Shown here piece after piece: positions 1 to 11,300 of a DNA stretch of 64,000 nucleotides. The notes beneath the pieces are model-generated. The model saw only the letters and a program-made list of their open reading frames with translations. It was not told where the DNA came from and did not search any database. Every line of letters starts with the position of its first letter. The first letter of the stretch is position 1. Source of the DNA: Gordionus sp. m RMFG-2023 (Eukaryota > Nematomorpha > Gordioida > Chordodea > Parachordodidae); NCBI RefSeq assembly GCF_954871325.1, contig NC_088776.1:49432569-49496568 (forward strand), given 5' to 3'. A program made the position numbers and the translations under genes.

Positions 1-158
1 ATATTAATACTTTAAATAAATTTGCATGAAATTAATAATTAGATCGATCTGTGGGTGGTAGTGTTAACCATCACCCAATATTATATTAATCATAACTATA
101 ATATAATATAATCTTATAACCATTAACTCATAATGTAAAAATTTTTATAAAAAATATT

Positions 159-280
159 AAGGCCCGGCCCGGGTTTAACAATCTTAGGCCCGGCCCGGAT
201 ATATTCAAAAAAAATTTTTTTAGGCCCGGCCCGGATATGTTTAAAAAAAAATTTTTTAGGGCCGGGCTTGCAGGTCTCTG
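159..280. mobile_element. G+C-rich hAT MITE remnant, one end
   Basis: Three blocks of GGCCCGGCCCGG separated by T/A runs, ending GGGCTTGCAGGTCTCTG. The same terminal CCTGCAGGTCTCTG closes the complete MITE at 50636-50904, so this is the right part of a related copy. The left terminus is not recognisable. Confidence 0.55.
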
Positions 281-499
281 ATATTTATAATATAATAAAA
301 TTAAAATAAAACACGACCAATTATTTATTTCATTCCAAATATTTAATATTCTGCTTCAATTATTCTTATCAAATTCGTTATTCGTTAAATTAATTCTATT
401 TCGATTATACGACGATTCTTATTTTATTACGACGTTATTCAATAATACCTGCATTCTAAAATCATTCAAAATCTTCGCATATATATTTAATAACAAACA

Positions 500-856
500 A
501 TGATAATAATTAACAGAGGGATGACAAAGTTAAATCATATGACAACTAAACCGTTTATCAAAGATTTGGAGGGAGTAAGACAAGATGAGAAAGTTTACGA
601 ACGAAAACCAACTAATACTAGATATGACAATACCCAGATGATGCCATTTGATAACAACAGACTTTATGATAATAATTACAAACATCAGTTTAGACAACCA
701 TGGCAGATTTGACCATATTATGGCAACCAAAGATTTAACAACCAAAATAACTATCATTTTCCAAGACGAAACTATGACAGATTTCAGGAAAACTCCTTGA
801 ACACGAAAGATTTACCTCTGAAGAGAACCTAGGCGGGGTCCCTTTAGAGGGCGGAA
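500..856 (+). mobile_element. 3' internal remnant of an LTR retrotransposon (Ty3/gypsy-like)
   Basis: An Asn/Arg/Tyr/Gln-rich reading frame (NRLYDNNYKHQFRQPW and similar) leads into a purine-rich tract (GAGGGCGGAA) immediately before a TG...CA LTR. This layout suits the end of an old, broken LTR element. No reverse transcriptase or integrase motif was seen, so the family is inferred from the tract-LTR junction only. Confidence 0.4.
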
Positions 857-1120
857 TGTTGTGATGTCCTAATTGATCGCTATCTATTAACTAAAAGATT
901 GATTTTTTTTATTCTTTATATTAAATTTACTTTAACCTCGCGGACTCGTTTTATAAAATTAACTCAATAATTCGATATAAATTACTTGATAGATTTTGTA
1001 AACTATATAAGCGTAGAAATTTATTGTACTTCACAGTTAAATATTTTTAAAATATATTTATTAAATAAAAGTTATAAAAACACTTTCTTAATTTTGTTCT
1101 TCTCCCTGCTATCCTTAACA
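857..1120 (+). repeat. LTR (264 bp)
   Basis: Starts TGTTGTGATG and ends CCTTAACA, giving the short inverted termini TGTT/AACA expected of an LTR. It contains a TATATAAG box-like site and AATAAA near its 3' half. It is preceded directly by a purine tract. A matching 5' LTR is not in the window. Confidence 0.55.
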
Positions 1121-2119
1121 GGCCTCGAAGTTTTAAAAATTTGGGGGCCCTTAAGAAAGAATTTGGGACCTTAGGGAAAAATAGATACTATTTTTTAAAA
1201 ATGGTGTAAAGTCTAAATATGTATTTATACAAAATAAATTTTAAAAATTATAAATTAAAATATTTATTAAATATTAATTTAATTTTCTGGTGGAATTATA
1301 AGCACTATAAGCGCTATAAAAAAATCTTTAAAAAATTAGATTTAAATGTTTAGCTTAGCATTTAATAGTCGAAAAATAAAACCATTTTCCTATTTTTATT
1401 AGTTCCTAAAATGGAATCCAATAGAAATTAAATAGAGAAAGTATTAATATTAAAATAAATAGCTGCAAGTAAATATTTAATTAATTTGTATAAATATATA
1501 TACAATATTTATAGTTTATATATAGAAAATAGAATATTAATATATGTATATAGATAATTAACAGGAAATTTGATGTATATAAGAAGATCTTTTAATATAA
1601 AAAAAATGAAATTTCTTTCATATTCATTTTAATTTTGCCATAAAATATTTTTTTAAATTTTGTAAAGCATCTATCTTAAGTTCAAATAAAAATTACATGG
1701 TCTATCCCATAACCCTCCTGATTTAATATACTGACTGGTTTGATTATTTTTGCATGTGCACTAAGTATTAAAAATTTTTTATAAGCATCTCCCCTGAACT
1801 ATAGTTGTTTCATATAACATAACCCAGTGTAAATGTTTAAGGATTTTCCTGGGCTAGAGTAGATTGGTAACTCAAATATATTGATTGATTATTAATGATT
1901 TTTCATTCAAATGTTACATCTATATTTTATCAGGGAAAAATATATAGACATCCTTAATGGCTAACGTCACAAATTTTTTTGGAAATTTTTGAAATAATTG
2001 GGCCTCTATATATTTACAAATAAGAAACGTAGACATTTTAACTGCCTGGAAAAGATTCTAAATTTTCTTTAAATTTTATAAATTTTCAATCTATATGAAA
2101 GCTAAAATATGTCATTATA
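1121..2119. other. AT-rich DNA, no gene seen
   Basis: No coding motif or repeat boundary was recognised. If the NDST gene continues left of the window this lies inside its last large intron. Confidence 0.5.
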
Positions 2120-2810
2120 TTTCAAGAAAAAGTTGGCCAATTTGATGATACCAGATGATATATGCATGGAGGCTGAATGCAGCGTAAAATTAGTCGTAAA
2201 AAGAAGATCTGCTTTGAGGAATGTACAGATGAGCATCTAAATAACCCTTCAAATTTACAGAGTTGAAGTATTTTGGGATATCATTGATCAGATAGTAACT
2301 TATTTTGTAGAGAAATTTTCGAAAAATCAACATCTGATAACTGATGCACAGTATTTCCATCCTAGAAGTTTTGGTGAAATTAATAGTGAATGTATAACTA
2401 AAGAAGCCTTGAAAAGAATCTCTTCGTTAGCTAAGGTAGATAGTGATAAGCTGCGGGCGGAACTTATTTCATTTTCTAGAATTACATATTGACTTGAGTC
2501 AGTGACCCCTACAACGGGGGGGGGATCCGAAGCAACTGCTTCTATAAATTTCTATGGGGGTACTTTTTTTTTTTAAATTTTTTTTTTTTTATTTTAAAAT
2601 TTTAAAAAAAATTTTTTAATTTTTTATTTTAAAAATTTTTATGGTCGATGTTTAGCAAATTAGTTTGTTATCCGATATTTCTTATCATAAAATTATTTTT
2701 CCACTTTCAAGATTTGGCGCAAAATTAAAATTTTATCAAAGGGAATAGTAAAAATTTAAATATTAAATCTTATATATAATCATTTATAATTTTTAGATCA
2801 TTGTCAAAAT

Positions 2811-3020
2811 ATGCCCAAAAATATTAACCAAAAAAAATATAAATGCTTGATTAAAAATTGTACATATCATAATATAAGAGATGATAAATGGACAGATCAT
2901 ATTAGAAAAAGACATGGTGGGCTTAATTTTCACGATATAAAGAAAAGCTTTGAAATAGTGGCTTTTAAGAATGTTTCTCAAAATTGGACAAATAGCAAAA
3001 TAATTTTTTTTATTAAATAA
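2811..3020 (+). CDS. hAT copy 1: zinc-finger exon
   Basis: Encodes KYKCLIKNCTYHNIRDDKW then THI-type DHIRKRHGG, a C-x5-C ... H-x4-H finger at the start of the transposase, the expected DNA-binding module of hAT proteins. It is followed by a poorly conserved linker. Confidence 0.6.
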   Translation: MPKNINQKKYKCLIKNCTYHNIRDDKWTDHIRKRHGGLNFHDIKKSFEIVAFKNVSQNWTNSKIIFFIK

Positions 3021-3147
3021 GAAGTGAGAAAAAAATTAAGGGATTAAAATCTAAATTATAATCAAATCTGTTATCATATAATAACATAAATATTCTTATT
3101 GAAACCATGAAAAATATGGTTATAAAAAAATTCAAAAGGAGATTGAA

Positions 3148-3657
3148 TTCAACAGGTGCTATTCAATTATAGTTGATGGCACATATGATGTATCGAAATC
3201 AGAAGCAATAGCTTTGATAGTGAGATATGTTGAAAATAGCGAGACACCTAAGCCCGTTGAAAGGCTGATAGACATTTATTGTACGGGAAATACAACGGGC
3301 CTCGATATTAAAGAGAATATAATATCCAAGCCTGGCTCCATGAATCTACCCCTCGAATTCCTAGTGGGGCAAAGCTATGATGGCGCCTCAAACATGAGTG
3401 GAAGAATTAATGGAGTGCAGGCTTTGATTAGAGCGGAGGCGCCAAAGGCAGCTTTTATTTGGTGCTATTGTCATCGATTAAATTTAATAGTTGTTCAATT
3501 ATGCCAATCAGTAAAAGAGCTGCCAAATGTCTTGGGAATATTAGACGAAATTTACGTATATTTTAATGGTGTTAAAAGATATGAAGTGCTCAAAACAGGT
3601 CAGAGTGATTTACTGACAAAATCACATAGATTTTTACGCATCAAGAATACCACTCGG
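3148..3657 (+). CDS. hAT copy 1: transposase core exon
   Basis: CYSIIVDGTYDVSKSEAIAL carries the first catalytic-type Asp (VDGTYD), and QSYDGASNMSGRINGVQALI carries the second conserved Asp block, followed by CYCHRLNLIVVQLC. These are diagnostic of ZMYM1-like hAT transposases. The reading frame ends at a GTAATATT donor; the next exon begins after TTTATAG (about 3709). Confidence 0.8.
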
Positions 3658-3708
3658 TAATATTATCTTAATTGTTTCGATATATAATGTTTATTTTATA
3701 TTTATAGA

Positions 3709-4008
3709 AGCTGGCTAACATCATATAAGGCGATTGTAAATTTTTTCCTACTTTATGATGCTTTGAGGGCAGCTTTGGCAAATTTAAAAGATTCTGAAGA
3801 TCCTGCCACTTCCACTATGGCTAGTGCTATAGTCTATAGAATAGAAAAATTTTATTTTATTTTATCACTATGTGTTTTGGATAAAATATTGTTGATAACT
3901 AGCTTGGCTTGTACAAAATTGCAAACCATTTCGAAGGATATAGGGTTTGCAATAAATCAAATTCAATTGGCAAATGATTGCCTGATTAATATGAGAAGTA
4001 TAATTTAA
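3709..4008 (+). CDS. hAT copy 1: following exon
   Basis: Continues SWLTSYKAIVNFFLLYDALR and LKDSEDPATS to KLQTISKDIGFAINQ. The same exon, with the same intron position, is present at 38821-39094 in copy 2, which shows the intron is ancestral to both copies. Confidence 0.7.
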   Translation, partial: SWLTSYKAIVNFFLLYDALRAALANLKDSEDPATSTMASAIVYRIEKFYFILSLCVLDKILLITSLACTKLQTISKDIGFAINQIQLANDCLINMRSII

Positions 4009-4599
4009 ATTATTATCTTTTATTATTTTATAATCCTAAAATAGATAATAACACTGAATTTTTGGATGTCTTTTCAAAGGCCCAAGATTTTATGAAGAAG
4101 AGAAATTTATTTTTTGATTTTGAAAGTTCAAGACTTCAAACATTACAATCCAAAAAGGAGAGGTATATATATACTTTCATCATTAAATATAATATTTTAT
4201 TTTAGCTTTAAAATCAGTGTGTTTTATGCTGCACTTGATTTAATTATTATGCAGTTTAGTTAAAGATTTAACGATGAATCGATAAAATTTTTGAGTCAAA
4301 CATCATTTTTTACCCCAAAGGGAATGGCGGAAAGGCAATTGTTAAAGATGATATCAAGGATATCTGTGAATTTTATCAATTAAATACAAGTCAAGTTTTT
4401 GAGGAAATGTTGATGTTTAGAAATATTTATAAAATGGCTAAAACGGGGGACGTAATTATTACTCGTGACCTAGAGGTTAAAGAAGATTTGTCAGATTCTG
4501 AGAATTGTAAATTTATTTAATTAAAATATTTTTACTAATACATTATTTAGCTTCTTCTGATGATGATAATAATTTTGAGATGAATGATTAAGACTAGAG

Positions 4600-4893
4600 A
4601 AACTATTCATTTATTTTACCTTATCGTCTGCTTATAAATTTTTCTGCTTTCCCAAATTTAACAATTTTATATAAATATTTATTAACTATTCTTACTACAT
4701 CATGTACTGCCGAAAGGGTCATGAGTAAAATTAAACTAATTAAAACAAGACTTCGTAGTGTCATGAAAGATCCATTTCTTAATAATTTAACCATTTTATC
4801 AATGGAAAATAATTTATTTAAACAATTAAATATTGATGAAATTATAAATTCTTTTGCTTTCTCTTCCCCTAATTTATCTAAATTATTAATTTA
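4600..4893 (+). CDS. hAT copy 1: C-terminal dimerisation domain
   Basis: Reads LLTILTTSCTAERVMSKIKL followed by TRLRSVMKDPFLNNLTILSM and ends NLSKLLI-stop, the hAT C-terminal pattern (SxxxERxFS-like, then L..LsiE). The separate small segment at about 4025-4150 (EFLDVFSKAQDFM) is another exon of the same protein. Confidence 0.7.
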
Positions 4894-5291
4894 AAAATAA
4901 TATTTTTAAAGCATATATTTTTTACATTATATTTATATTATAATAAATATTGATGCAATAAAAATTATTTTTGAAATTTATTGGTGTCAAAAAATAATTT
5001 ACAATGGGGGGGGGGTACTTTAGGGGGTATTCTGCTTCTATCCCTCAAAAAGTGTAGGGGTCACTGACTTGAGTGAGAGTACAGATGATTGAATTCATCA
5101 TAGTGATTACTATTAGAACGAATTCATTCAAGATTCTATGAAAGAAAGAATGGTGGGGAACCTTTAGCTAAATGCAATACAAAATAAAATGTATGATATG
5201 TGTATATAATACGTTATGCCGATATAATATGCATATATCTGCATACCAATGTATATAGTAAGAATATCTTCTCTCGTTATCTTTTCACAAA

Positions 5292-6195
5292 TAGGGGAGA
5301 CTGGGGTTAGGTAAATCCCGGGGCTTGGTAAACCACTTAATCCATTTTAAAATTAAATACACCAGAAGGTTAAAATTTTATCCTAATATAGTTTTCATTA
5401 CTATACAACTATGACAAAATATATTTTAAAATAATTAATTACTAAAAATTTTATTTAAGAAATAAAATTTTAATGAAATTTTCATAAGATTTTTACATGG
5501 CAGAATTTTAATTTTTATTAAAATATATAATCATTTATATGTAAATTTAATTTTATTACAAAGTTTAAACATTCTTCTATAATTTGGGTAAGTTTTATGA
5601 GTATCAAATTTAGATATTATTTCAATCATGATTTGTCAATTTAGAGCTAGCGGGGTTTGCTAAACCATACACGCCAATTATGGTAATTAATAATGAAAAA
5701 AATTTCAAAATCTTGAAAAGGCAATTTCATGGCTGTTTATGATTGGTATAATCTCTCCTTAAAATTCATATTTTTTTATGTCCAAAATGTTTATTAAATT
5801 AGCCAAAATTAAGTTTCAATTTTTATATATAATTAGCTTCAATTTATAAGTATTATGATATTTTGAATAATAAAACAATAAAATTATTCTATACATATCA
5901 TTATTAATAAATAAAAATACATTTCAATTTATTATGGCCTAAAAAACCAATGGTTTAGGAAGCCCCTTGAAGTGTTTTGCATAACCCCGCTATTGGGGCT
6001 TGTTGAACAAAATTTTCACTTTTACAAAAAATAAAATTTTTAAAAAATTATTATATTCTTAAGATTTTTTATAAGGAATCTTTATAGAGTTATAGTTTTA
6101 GGTATCCAATCATATATTATTTTTTATATTATCTATAAAACAAGAGCTATAGCCAATTTTGTAAAAATTGGTTCGACTAACGCCAGTCTCCCCTA
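5292..6195. mobile_element. TA-flanked MITE, TIR TAGGGGAGACTGG
   Basis: Left end TAGGGGAGACTGGGGTTAGG, right end (reverse strand) TAGGGGAGACTGGCGTTAG. The ends include a TA on each side, consistent with TA target-site duplication (Tc1/mariner- or pogo-like mobilisation). No ORF. Internal motifs such as GGCTTGGTAAACC and GGTTTGCTAAACC recur in both orientations. A related end (GGTCTCCCCTA) is at about 27501-27512. Confidence 0.75.
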
Positions 6196-6420
6196 AGTTG
6201 CTAATGAACTTTTAGCAAATTAAAAATTGATTGCGAAATTGGGTAGGATTATCTAGAAGCCTTAATGATATCAGTAGAAAGAAAATTAATGGAAGAAATT
6301 AAATTAACTGAGATTCTTGATTATTTTTGCAAATTTTCACCATCAATACGAAAATTGTTAAGCCAACTTTGGAGGAAATTAAACTGTAGGCAACGCAGAA
6401 CTACATAAAATTCCTTTCTT

Positions 6421-8216
6421 TCCAAGTGTTTAAAACAAATTTAGAAATAAACTTTTAAGTTTCTTATAGTATTAATTTTTTATCATTTAGTAATTTTAAA
6501 ATATTAAGATCTATGACTGACTGATATATGAAATAGGGCATACATACAGTTATAAAGCATATTCATTCTAACTCTGCTTCTTTTATTTTATATGTTGGGC
6601 TACAAAATGCTAGGATGTTAAAACCCGTAACAGAAGTAAATTTTTAATACATACCAATATTCACATTTTTCAATATTAAAGCAATATAAAAAGAAAAATT
6701 AATTCTCACTCCTATGCTCCAATTTTATGAGGCCAAACCTTTTGTGGAAGATATGTAATCAAATGGTATCGGTTTCGAGTCCTGCTCAACTATATATTAT
6801 TAATGGATCAAGCTCACTATTAGCACACCATTGAATAAAAATCTATTTATAATTATTTTACTTTTTAAAAAAAATATTATATTATATTTTAATATTATCA
6901 TATTTCGCTTTTTATTTTAATATTATAAAAAATATAGCAGAGCTTTTATTTTCTTTTTTTATTAAATCTTGTTAATTTTTTTCTCTTCTGATCATCTTTA
7001 GAGATATTCAAATTCAATCTCTGATCTGATTCCCTGCCATATATTTTACAGTTATTTGTGACAAGCTTTCATTAACATATAAATATAAAATAAATAAAAT
7101 ATATTCAAAACAGAAAAGATTAAATAAATATATTACATGAAGAAACAAGAATTATAATATAAAATTATTCCTCCTAATATATGTAAAAAATATGGATAAT
7201 TTATTAAAGGCGAATTGGCTTAACCATTAAATAAATGAGTGAAATAATATGTATAATAATTATGAACATAAAAGTTTATAAATTAACTTGTAGAATAATA
7301 TATTCATACTCAAAGAATGAGTAATTTTTTTAAATAGATCATAGATAAAAATTAAAAAGAGAAGAATTTTCTATTTTAATATAGTGGAGAAGGTTTCAAA
7401 TAAAATTATATCTTTCGCAGGCTAGGTAAAAGCGAGCCATAGGCCCGCATAGAAGGGTTGGGGGGGGGAGAAGCCACCAACTATGGGGCCTCTTTTAGAA
7501 AAACAGGGCCTTTAGCCGTCCAGTCCGCTCCTGATATAAAATATTCAATTAGAAACGATTATGATTATGAAATAGATAAATTAATTTTATATATTAAAAA
7601 ATGGCATATAATTATGGATTAGCATATTTAGATTATGTTATATTGCATTATTCAGATCTGTAAGATAGCTCTTATACAGGGCTATACATTGCAGAGTTGG
7701 GCACTTTTCAAATATATCATCTTGTATGTTTTTCAAAGTGCCCATGCATTTTTTCACTTAAAAAATCGAAATAAATTAAAAAATTTATTAAAATAATTTT
7801 TTATTATATGAATTTGGATGTATGATTTAGTTATCTATCGGTTGATGAAGCTGGCAGTTTTATTCTTTGATATTACAGATTTTATGAGAGCTCGCTGTAC
7901 CAAGGTCTCTCGTAATTTATAATTGATTTTGTAATATCATGTCAACAACAAATTATGACAATAAAATAGTAAAATTTGGTTATAAATCATATATAGTATA
8001 TATACTTTACAAATTTACCCTGTGTAAAATGGCCAGCTTAAATTAAGCTGGGCCTGCAAATGAATTGTTTTAGAAACTATATGTGCAAGCAGCTTGTGTT
8101 ATATATTTTAACTTCAAGATCATATAGCTTTAAATCCTATGTATCTTTCGGTTAAACATTTTCTATGTCCACATATTAAAAGTATAAATTATTAAAGGAT
8201 AAAGAATAAAATATAC
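6421..8216. other. Putative NDST intron 10 / gene-free DNA
   Basis: Holds a TE end at 7400-7530 (palindrome GCGAGCC-ATA-GGCCCGC, G-run, and CGGCTAAAGGCCC-type terminus on the reverse strand ending TATCAGGAGCGGACTGG), a CAGAGTTGGGCACTTT terminus at about 7691, and otherwise AT-rich sequence. No sulfotransferase exon was recognised. Confidence 0.5.
6725..6795 (+). other. tRNA-like B-box, possible SINE head
   Basis: GGTTTCGAGTCC resembles an RNA polymerase III B box. No complete cloverleaf could be drawn, so this is at best a degenerate tRNA-derived repeat. Confidence 0.2.
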
Positions 8217-8337
8217 CAATCAATTCCCTTTTTATAGTTTTCGCTTGAAAAAAATTGAGTCTCTTCAAAAAATTCCGTCATCTTATTCTCTTTTAAATAA
8301 GGGTTCATTGATAAAAACCAGAGTAATGCCGTTGTTC
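8217..8337 (-). CDS. NDST: NDST exon 10: GTTAL to KGIDW
   Basis: Completes the loop ([15 protein letters not shown]) and continues with [20 protein letters not shown], matching vertebrate GTTALYLFLGMHP and FEEIQFFNGHNYHKGIDWY. Donor TG|GTATAT leaves two bases of the Trp codon for a next exon. No continuation (family motifs YFEKSANYF, RAYSWYQH, KCLGxSKGR) could be found between 1 and 8216. Confidence 0.92.
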
Positions 8338-11300
8338 CTAATATTAAGCAATATTATTTTTTAAATAACAAATTAATATTATGCTAATCATTTTTTTGGT
8401 TTATAATTAAGAAATTATTTCTTAATTTAACCTGTTTTTTGAGGGCCAACGATTATAAATTTAGGAAATCTGTCGCAATTACCAGGACGACTCCATAATT
8501 TAAGAGCATTTGGATCCTTACATGGATTCTGATGTAAATTTAATATGAATCATATTTAAAAAATATTATTCTTTTTAAATTTTATATCCAAATAATTCAA
8601 TAATATTTCAATATATCTTAATAGGAAAAGTTTTTCAATTATTTGATTAACAATAAATCCAAATGCTTACCTCAAATTTTGGTAGGTAACATCGATTATA
8701 TATGTTCCTTTAAATCACATAACTCCTTTTCAAAATCATATTAACTTTTTTCATATATTTTGTACCCCATTTTACAATCTAAAGAAGTAGGGGAAAAGGC
8801 AGTTTATTTTTGAAAAAAGTAAATATAATTTTGAAGGATACTATGAATAAAAAGGCTATAATTGATCATAGGAAAAGTTAAAGGTAAGTTTTATTGTAAT
8901 AAAGAGATCAAATATTAATAAATTCATTTCCAGATCACTAAGTTTTATTTGATTATATAAAATAAAAGTGACATTCTTAGATACGCATATCGTGATATTT
9001 TATAAAGTAAGATTGGAAAAATTAGAAAATATAGATATGATAAAGAAAAAATTAGGTAGAGAAATGGAAATTAAGGTTGGTGGGCTATAATAGTGTTGAT
9101 AAATAATCTATTGTTAAGCTAAGCCCATTTGGGGATAACTAAAGTTAGGAGTCACATAAATAGAACAGGGATATAAGGGAAGAGTCAAGGAAAGCTGTAG
9201 AAATTGAGATAGAATTATGGTAATTAATTAGACTAGATACTATATAATGTTATAAATTGTTTTCTTATGATCTCCATCATAGTATATCATAGCCATTCAT
9301 TAGAAAATTTTTTTGAATTAGTTGGTAAAAAAAATGTAAATTGATTTGATTAAATTTATTGAAAGCTATGGACAAAATGTGAGTCAGGAGAATATTGTTT
9401 ATACAAAAACTATGTTAGATGATAATTATTGCAATGTTTTACATATTTATAGCGAAATTTAAATAATATTGATACAATAACATATATCAAATTTACGATA
9501 CAACCTTAAAGTGAGTTAAGAGAAATTTCCAATAATTCTGGGTATGGTAAATAAAACAAAACTTAATTTCGAAATCTTACTGAAATATTTAAGTAAAGTA
9601 TTAATTTCTTATTAAGTAATTAGGTAGTAAGGACCTGAAACGGTATCTATAAAAATTCTGTTCAAAATTAAAAAAGTTTCAATTCCGTAAAGGTTCAGCT
9701 GGTTAAAATTACAAAAAGTACATTTTTATAAAAACTATGAAAAAAATTTAGGTATTCTACATAATGTTTTTTTGTAAAAATCGCAGTGAAACAAATATCA
9801 TATTTTATAGGATGCTTATGTTTTTAGGCATTTTTCAAAATTTGAAAAAAATAAGACAAAATTCGAGAACTATCATAAATGTAATTAAAATTTTTAATAA
9901 ACTCCTAGAGTTTTTAAGAAAATTTTATTATAGATAAAAAAAAATATTTTGGACACATTTTAATTTTTGATTGAAAAAAAGATGTATTTATTTATTTTCA
10001 TAAAAGTTGTGTCAATTTTTTTCAAGTTTTAAACAGAAACTAAATAAGAAAATAAATATAGTAATTTTCTATAATACTCAATTAAGGAATGTAAATATGT
10101 TTACCTTCCAAATAGGATTTTTTTCTTGCGGATATTCGGTAAAATAAATTTTGGCCAAATTTTTTGGATTGCTAGTTTTAAAGACTAAGTTTGTATGTCG
10201 TCTCATGGAATCTAAGATTTTTTCAAATACATTTATAGCTAAATGGTCATTCACAAAATTCGGTATATGTGTCATATATACATTTACCTGTTATTATTGC
10301 ATAAATGTATGTAAAACATAGTAATATATTTACCTTATTATGGAAAAAATTGGAAAATATATAACCATGATTTAAATCATGAGTAATTGATCTAGATTTT
10401 AAATCCTTATTCATAGATTGTAGTGAGTATAAACCAAGGTCTTGCCTTGGGAGAACCTGTGAATGTTAAAATATAAAATTGAATTTATATATAATATATA
10501 ATTACCGATATTCCGTTGAAAATGAAACCTTTTCTTTGAGATTTAGGATACATATTAGGGTAATTAATAGTGCTGGTGACTGTTATATTAAATATTTTAT
10601 TCCAATATTTAAACAAATTATTATAAATTGGGTAAATGCCGGAATGTTTCGGAGATACTGCGTAACCGGTGTTGATATTCAAGTTATGTTTCTATTTGGA
10701 AAAAAAATATAGAATTTTAATGAATAAATTCGTTACAACTTTAATTTTATAAATTCTATAAAATATGCAGTTCTAGTAAAGAATATTATTTATAGATATT
10801 TATAAGGAGATCATAGGGGAAGATACTTTTTGAAACTTGTTTTTGATTTATATATTCCAACAAAAAATTGGACTTAAGTATAAATTTTAAAAAATATTAA
10901 AGATATAGATACTTTAGAAAATACCGTATCTTAGTTAGATATAGATATAAATATCTTATTAGAAATATCGAAAATTTGTACCTTTTGCTTGATTAGAATA
11001 TTTTAAATGTATGATACTTTTTACATAAAGAATTTATCTAGAATCATAAGTTATTAAATCAAAATATAAAATTATTTGACCAAAATAGTGTCCTCCCAAA
11101 TATTAATAAAGTTTTAACTAAATAAAAGAATTAATATATTTGAGTTTGACAAAATTTTATTTTGTGCATTTGCTGCAGAGATGATATGTTAGTTGCATTA
11201 TCCGGACATACCCGAGCGTTCGAGTACATAGTTATAAGATAGCAAGCCAAAATTATAATTTCGATATTTCGTATCATTTCAAAAAATTTATCGTCTGTGT

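Larger units (their letters stand above)
2500..5066 (+). mobile_element. hAT transposon, copy 1 (ZMYM1-like), 8-bp TSD ACTTGAGT
   Basis: Terminal repeats CAGTGACCCCTACA / TGTAGGGGTCACTG, flanked on both sides by the exact duplication ACTTGAGT (2492-2499, 5067-5074). G-runs lie just inside each end. It encodes a zinc-finger region, a DDE-type central domain and a C-terminal dimerisation domain on the plus strand, with short introns. Stops and shifts in places suggest it is no longer active. A second copy lies at 37777-40545. Confidence 0.92.
2120..6420 (+). mobile_element. Old hAT transposase (ZMYM1-like type), split by two younger insertions
   Basis: Before 2500 the plus strand reads VEVFWDIIDQIVTYFVEKFS and YFHPRSFGEI, the central region of ZMYM1-like hAT transposases. 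After 6196 it reads YLEALMISVERKLMEEIKLT, the end of the hAT dimerisation domain. The two parts are separated by the 2500-5066 and 5292-6195 elements. Reading frames are interrupted, so it is inactive. The outer limits of the old element are not determined. Confidence 0.6.

Noticed and set aside
7690-7770. Minus-strand IFEKCPT, similar to the sulfotransferase motif FEKSxNYF
   Set aside because: The flanking codons do not match the family, stops follow soon, and the sequence coincides with a CAGAGTTGGGCACTTTT transposon end.
11160-11240. [16 protein letters not shown] as a possible NDST exon 5
   Set aside because: The FPHSFSH exon at 12797-12909 matches far better and fits both phases.
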